Positions 59,018-64,000 of a stretch of 64,000 nucleotides of DNA are shown in pieces (position 1 is the first letter of the stretch; the number at the start of each line of letters is the position of its first letter). This stretch comes from Adineta ricciae (lineage: Eukaryota; Rotifera; Eurotatoria; Adinetida; Adinetidae): the NCBI GenBank assembly GCA_905250025.1, contig CAJNOJ010000153.1, forward strand, positions 186,001-250,000, written 5' to 3'. Made by a program: the position numbers and the translations under genes. The notes beneath the pieces were generated by a model, which was given only the letters and a program-made list of their open reading frames with translations, did no database searches and was not told the origin of the DNA.

Positions 59018-59307
59018 TGGATGAAATTCCAAATATTGATGAAGATCGTCAAGCATATCCAATAATCGGCTGGGATATTCAACCGGGCGATGTCGTGGCA
59101 TTTCATATGCTAACTTTGCATGGTGCTCGTGGAACGATCGGGAATGAAAATCGACGTCGTGTTTTTTCTGTTCGTTTTCTAGGCGACGATGTTACTCATG
59201 CGCCTAGAACATGGGTAACATCACCGGATTTTTCAGATATTAAAGATGAGATACCTGCTGGTGGTCCGATGGATCATCCACGTTTTCCGATCATTTGGAA
59301 AACTTAA
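59018..59307 (+). CDS. Phytanoyl-CoA dioxygenase family protein, 3' part
   Basis: Starts in the middle of the gene (DEIPNIDEDRQAYP) and contains the distal His (VVAFHMLTLHGARG) and Arg (RVFSVRFLGDD), ending FPIIWKT-stop. It lacks a start codon. It is the missing part of 42723-43263. The frame reads through the joint from the transposase by chance. Confidence 0.8.
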
Positions 59308-59334
59308 TATAATTACCTCTGTTTTGTAGATAAA

Positions 59335-60426
59335 ATGGAAAATGTTGAATCAGCTCAAATTGTTCTTCGATGTTTAGCATTAAATGACAATGTTCAATTT
59401 TTCAAAGATCAACTTGGATTTCGTGTCGATATGATCCGTCCTGCTGATGATCCATCAGAAATAATTCTTTCAGGTTATGGAATGCAAATCAAACTAGAAC
59501 GACATCAGGAACAAACATCAGCCCTTCTTCAATTAGTGTTAAAAGAAGATTCAGATAAAATGAATGATCTTATCTCTCCGAATGGAACAAAAATTCAATT
59601 CATCAAAGTTTCATCAAAACTTTCGCTTCCGCCGATTAATCAATCGTTTGTATTAACTCGAATGACGAATGATGATGCTCAATGGGTAACTGGGCGTGCT
59701 GGCATGAAATATCGCGATTTGATTCCAAATCGTCAAGGTGGACGATTCATTGCTTCGCACATCCGCATTGACGAAGGTGGACCGGTGAACGATCATGTTC
59801 ATTATCATCAAATACATTTTCAAATTATCTATGTTTACAAAGGTTGGCTACGTCTTGTCTACGAAGATCAAGGTCAACCGTTCGTACTTCATGCTGGTCA
59901 GTGTGTTCTGCAACCACCGTTGATTCGACATCGTGTTTTAGAAAGTTCACCCGGTCTCGAAGTAGTCGAAATAGCTTGTCCAGCTGTGCATGAAACTTGC
60001 ATTGATCATCAACTACATCTTCCAACGTATGTCGAACGGCCGGATCGAGATTTTCAAGGACAATATTTTATTAAATTCGATGGATTGCAAGAGTTCAGCG
60101 AATGGCAACCATGGCGATTGCCTGGCTTTGAATATTGTGACACAGGCATTAGTAACGCAACGAAAAACTTAGGCTCAGTCAAAATTATTCGCAGTAGAGG
60201 AAACCTTCAATCCCAATTATGCAAGCATCAAGCAGAATTTGTGTTAATATTTATTCTTACTGGTCAACTTTCATTTCGAGTTGATGAACAAACAATTCAC
60301 AAAGTATCAGATGGTGATGCATTTGTGTTACCCGAAAGTCATTCGTATGCTTTCATCTTCGCATCGGATAATCTTCAATTCTTAGAAATATCCCTTCCTG
60401 GAACATTTTCTACCACTTTCCTCTAA
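59335..60426 (+). CDS. VOC-double-cupin domain protein (second copy)
   Basis: 363 aa, complete, same layout as 48960-50051; I count about 21 amino acid differences (roughly 94 percent identity), including SVLLQLLL/SALLQLVL, HQIRF/HQIHF and RINEQAIHKIS/RVDEQTIHKVS. The HVH and late His of cupin 1 are kept. Again 27 bp after the dioxygenase stop with the same acceptor-like site. Level and pattern of difference (conservative, no disruption) suit a diverged allele. Confidence 0.75.
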   Translation: MENVESAQIVLRCLALNDNVQFFKDQLGFRVDMIRPADDPSEIILSGYGMQIKLERHQEQTSALLQLVLKEDSDKMNDLISPNGTKIQFIKVSSKLSLPPINQSFVLTRMTNDDAQWVTGRAGMKYRDLIPNRQGGRFIASHIRIDEGGPVNDHVHYHQIHFQIIYVYKGWLRLVYEDQGQPFVLHAGQCVLQPPLIRHRVLESSPGLEVVEIACPAVHETCIDHQLHLPTYVERPDRDFQGQYFIKFDGLQEFSEWQPWRLPGFEYCDTGISNATKNLGSVKIIRSRGNLQSQLCKHQAEFVLIFILTGQLSFRVDEQTIHKVSDGDAFVLPESHSYAFIFASDNLQFLEISLPGTFSTTFL

Positions 60427-60601
60427 CCGATGATTATTATCGATGTAAAAATAACTACTTTTCTCTATGCTCGTTTTCTATCGTATACAAACGTGAAGGA
60501 ATGTTTATATTCGAATACGATGAAAGATTAGCAGTCTATTAATCAATGTGTTCTTGGTAGTGAGTAGTATTTTTTTTTCTTCTTTCACAGAACGATTATA
60601 T

Positions 60602-61057
60602 ATGGAAGAAGTAGTCACTACTGAAAAGGTAAAATAATACGTAGAAATATTCAAATAGAGTGTTCGCTGTGTTTAGGAAATCAAAAGAAGAATCACAAGT
60701 CTGACTGAAGAGGTAATATTGGGTTGATAGGAGAAAAGCAGAGTAATTTCGTTTAGATCGAAAGAAAACAGAAGGTATGCAATGGTCGTGCCCAACAGAT
60801 CGACGAGAAACAAAGAAAACTGGATGGTGATATACTGAACGAGATTATTGATCAAAAGACCGCTGTGAGAGAAGATGAAGAAATCCAACAATTACTTATA
60901 GTACAATCCAATGAACAAGTACAGATAAATTGGTTAAAAGACGAAAAAGGTTAGAGTATAATGATAAAGAAAAAGAAACAAAGCTGTTCTTTTTTGTATA
61001 GATAAAGAAATACAAAACTTGAGAAAAGTTCAAGATGCTTTAATCCAAAGGTTTTAA
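60602..61057 (+). CDS. Small coiled-coil protein (second copy)
   Basis: Exons 60602-60628, 60677-60712, 60757-60949, 61002-61057 with the same lengths (27, 36, 193, 56) as the copy at 50223-50676; introns 48, 44 and 52 bp differ in sequence and slightly in length. 103 aa; a few replacements such as AKQ/AQQ and RKF/QRF. Exons being conserved while introns drift supports a coding function. Confidence 0.7.
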
Positions 61058-61293
61058 ATATGCGTTTTGTTTGCATTGAAAAGTCGAAAGATTCGAATAA
61101 ATAACATTCTGTATTCATATCCTTTCTTCGAAAAACAATGCTGCCTGAAAAGAGTAAGGTAAAACAGTCGAAGATTTACGAACATCAATTTTTCGAGACA
61201 AAATGAATAATAAATTAAAAGTAAATGGTTACTATGTTTGCATTCTTTCTTAGACAATAAGAGTTAGTTAAAATTGAACTTTAGCTTTGACTT

Positions 61294-61612
61294 GTGTTGG
61301 TGCAAAATCGAAAAATAGCAAAAGAAGAGAATTTATGTGTCGATAAACAAATTATTCCATTCAAAGTAAAAAATATAATGAAACAATACATGCCAAACAA
61401 TTCCATCCGTTGGGGATATAAAATATTTTTACTGGCAGATGGTGAAAGTGGTCTTTGTCACGATTTTGTTCTTTACACTGGTAAATCCAATAATACAGAA
61501 TATAAATTCTGTACAGATATTATTCTTGATCTTTGTGAAACTGTTCCACTAATGTTGAATCACAATCTTTATTATGATAAATAGTTTACTACGATTAGAT
61601 TGCAAATTAAAC
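61294..61612 (+). pseudogene. piggyBac transposase relic (second copy)
   Basis: Retains LCVDKQIIPFKVKNIMKQYMP (the first catalytic Asp region), LLADGESGLCHDFVLYTGK and LNHNLYYDK, then stops. Compared with 51120-51483 it has lost about 265 bp between two AAGAATTTTT repeats, removing the GTVRKNRL part, but keeps upstream sequence absent there. Confidence 0.6.
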
Positions 61613-62153
61613 TGAAGAAGTTAAGAATTTTTTCTTCACGAAATCTAGGATTCGGTGATAAAGGGTTATTCATATACTTCATTGATATTTTCTTTTCGTT
61701 TTTATTACAGTTTGTATCGTTCTATTTATTGAGAAAGGTCATTTATCATTTTGTAATTCTTTTAAATCGCATGTGCTTCAATATAGTTCGGACATATTTA
61801 TAGTTTTTATAGTGACAAGGATAATAAAACATCATTCAAAAACAAAGAAACAAACACATCACAACAGAATTGGTCTTTGTTCGTTATATCTATATATCAT
61901 GTAAGCAGCTATATATAAAATGCGTCGTTGGTATGATTTCTCCGTAAATTAAGGGAAAAATAATGTTTTCCTCTATTAACATTTGTCATGAACGACAAAT
62001 AACAATTCTGAGTTTTTCTATTTACCGTCTCCTATCGGCTAACATCCCGTGATAAATAGAACATTTTTACAGCGCGGTACTGTTAATATATCATTTTCAA
62101 TCCTAGATTATTTGTACGTTTATGGTTCACTGTTTTCTATTGGCAACTAAAGA

Positions 62154-64000
62154 ATGAGTGCAAACCATGAAACAGTTAGTAGACAAGCTATTGGTCGACA
62201 AGGATTTATTGGAAGTTTATATGATATTCGTAGTGATCGTTTCGAAGGCTGCAATCTATTTAGTCGAGAATTACCATCATCATACATATCAACAACGGAT
62301 TGTCCTCATACAAGTTATATTGTTGATGAAAATGAATCTCAAAAAGATACATTTAATAAACTTCATATTGATGCATCGATGAAAATTAGTCTCATGGCTG
62401 GTCTACTTGATGTTGAAGGTTCAGCTAAATATTTAAATCGAACAAAAACGGATAGTCGAACAGTTCGAGTGACACATATTCTTCATATGAAAACAAAAAA
62501 ACAACATCTACATATAAGTATGGCTGATTTATGTGATTATCTATCATCAGATGCATTAGAAAATCCAAATGCAACACATTGTGTTATTGGAATAACTTGG
62601 GGTGCGAATGTTGCAGCAACATTTGAAGAAACATTGGATACAACAGAAGCAGCTGAAGAAATTCAAGGTGAATTATCAACATATTTAAAGAAGCCAACGA
62701 TGAGTATTAGCGGTGACGCAAAACTAGAACATAACGATGAAACAAATTCAAAATTTCGTTCGTTAAAAATAAGTTTTTCTGGTGATGTTTTAATTAGAGA
62801 TGTTCCACATACTGTTGAGGATGTTTTTAATATATTTCGAAAAGTGCCATCAGAATTAGAAAAATTAAATGATGGAAAAGGACAACAACTTGAATTTGAA
62901 TTATATCCATTGAAACGAATGGCTGAAATTTTCAAACAGAAACTATCCATCGAACGGTAAGATTGTTTATCAATATGAATGACTATGAAATCAACATTTG
63001 TGTGTTTTAGCATTATAAAAGATGTTACAATGCATATTATGAATCGTCTTGAAGATATCTTTGAACAAATAATTCAAAGTAAAAGAATGATTAATGATTC
63101 TGTTGATAATGTTAAGCCATGGAAAGATTGTATACCATTGAATTGGATTGGAGATATAGTTAATAAACAAATCGAATTAAAAAGAATCGAAACAGATACC
63201 AAACGTGAATTAGCTTTCTTACTTGAACAAATACGTCGAGGTGAAATTGATGAAAAGAAAATGATGGAATTATTAAATGATTTTGATGCAAATAATCCAT
63301 GTTCGATTCGATCTGTTGAACAATTTTTGAAAACAAATTCACAACCTGATATTAAAATTGAATCATTGAATGAAATTCGTCAATCTTTAGAAAATAGTGA
63401 ATCAAAAGGATATAAATCAAGTTTTTTATTTCCAAAAGCAACATCAATTCTTACGTTTGTTAGTCAACATCATGATCATGATATTTATCTATTACATATT
63501 TCGAATCAATGGAAACAAAATGATGTAGCAAATTGGTATAAACAAATACGATTTTTTAGTCATTTATACAAATCTTAAGTGCAAAATGAAGAGAAAACAT
63601 CTGTTTTTCGTGTAATTGATCATGATTTGGTTGATAATTTGGATGAAAAACCTGATCGATGTGTAATCTATCATTATTATCATGGAAATATTAAAACAAA
63701 AGATTATTATCATACATCGCGTGGTAAATATATTAACTAACGTATCATCATTATAGTAGACAGAATTGTTCTTTTCATTTAGTCACATTAACTCAAGATC
63801 AAATTCGAGCAATTCGAGCAGAAAATAAACTCACAACTATAACAACCTCAGATATTGAAAAACATCATAAAAATTTTATTGCTAAGCAGTAAGAATGATT
63901 GATTTAGTATATTATTTACTTCCTGCTCAATGTTCTTTTAGTCCTACTGGTGAAATAAATGAAGAAGAATTCGCAGCTGAATTTCAACAACTTTTCCCAA
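62154..64000 (+). pseudogene. SNTX-domain / calcium-sensor fusion, copy with premature stop
   Basis: Same exon plan as 52165-54921: 62154-62956, 63011-63723, 63783-63888, 63942 onward, running off the window. Exon 1 (SNTX-like domain) is intact with about eight differences. In exon 2 a TAA at 63576-63578 replaces a CAA codon after HLYKS, which would end the protein about 48 residues before the next intron and remove the EF-hand part. Downstream exons remain open. So this is either a disabled allele or a form that makes only the SNTX-like and helical domains. Confidence 0.65.

Noticed and set aside
58756-59307. A fusion of transposase and dioxygenase
   Set aside because: The continuous frame runs across the n at 59017; the join is an assembly joint and the frame match is chance.
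1-64000. CRISPR arrays, tRNA or rRNA genes, telomeric repeats
   Set aside because: No regularly spaced repeats, no cloverleaf with a GGTTCRANNCC-type arm, and no rRNA-like conserved blocks were seen.

Overview
The window looks like nuclear DNA of a bdelloid rotifer (Adineta/Rotaria type). It is AT-rich, its genes have very short GT-AG introns (mostly 44-60 bp), and gene order is dense and on both strands. The gene families are ones expanded in bdelloids: NAD:arginine ADP-ribosyltransferases (ART) fused to NHL, ankyrin or TPR repeats, NHL-repeat membrane proteins, FMRFamide-receptor-like 7TM proteins and LDLRa/EGF/7TM proteins. There are also bacterial-looking metabolic genes and many transposon relics. 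The species call is inference; no rRNA, tRNA or marker gene is present to prove it.

Region 1-12 kb: decayed LDLRa/EGF/7TM gene, decayed ART-NHL gene, an intact secreted orphan (3 exons, 364 aa), an intact repulsive-guidance-molecule-like gene (6 exons, 315 aa), a decayed methyltransferase, a small unknown gene, a decayed ankyrin-ART gene and a membrane-anchored methyltransferase-like gene. Region 12.4-17 kb is a transposon graveyard: an LTR with 5-bp target duplication split by about 2.7 kb that holds non-LTR reverse transcriptase remnants and a second LTR, then a 903-bp hAT-like element with perfect 8-bp target duplication. Region 18.7-35.4 kb: NHL membrane protein, a single-unit two-TM ectodomain protein, 7TM receptors in intact and broken copies, two tandem secreted proteins with paired HxT motifs (2H phosphoesterase-like), an F-box/LRR-like relic and an ART-TPR gene.

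Region 35.7-64 kb is a duplicated block. On the minus strand lies a 12-exon gene for a 1814-aa protein made of three consecutive [TM - Cys-rich ectodomain - TM] units, a seventh TM and an FG-GAP propeller. Head-to-head with it on the plus strand lie a phytanoyl-CoA dioxygenase, a VOC-double-cupin gene 27 bp downstream, a small coiled-coil gene, a piggyBac relic and a stonustoxin-domain/neuronal-calcium-sensor-like fusion gene. The block occurs twice. The second copy (43265-59016) is bounded by single n characters, and the dioxygenase interrupted at its left edge resumes exactly at its right edge with a 6-base overlap. The simplest reading is that a homologous (allelic) contig was placed inside a scaffold gap, rather than a true tandem duplication.

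Exon structures below were worked out by hand from splice signals and reading phase; coordinates of intact genes are therefore models, and family calls rest on motif recognition without database searches.
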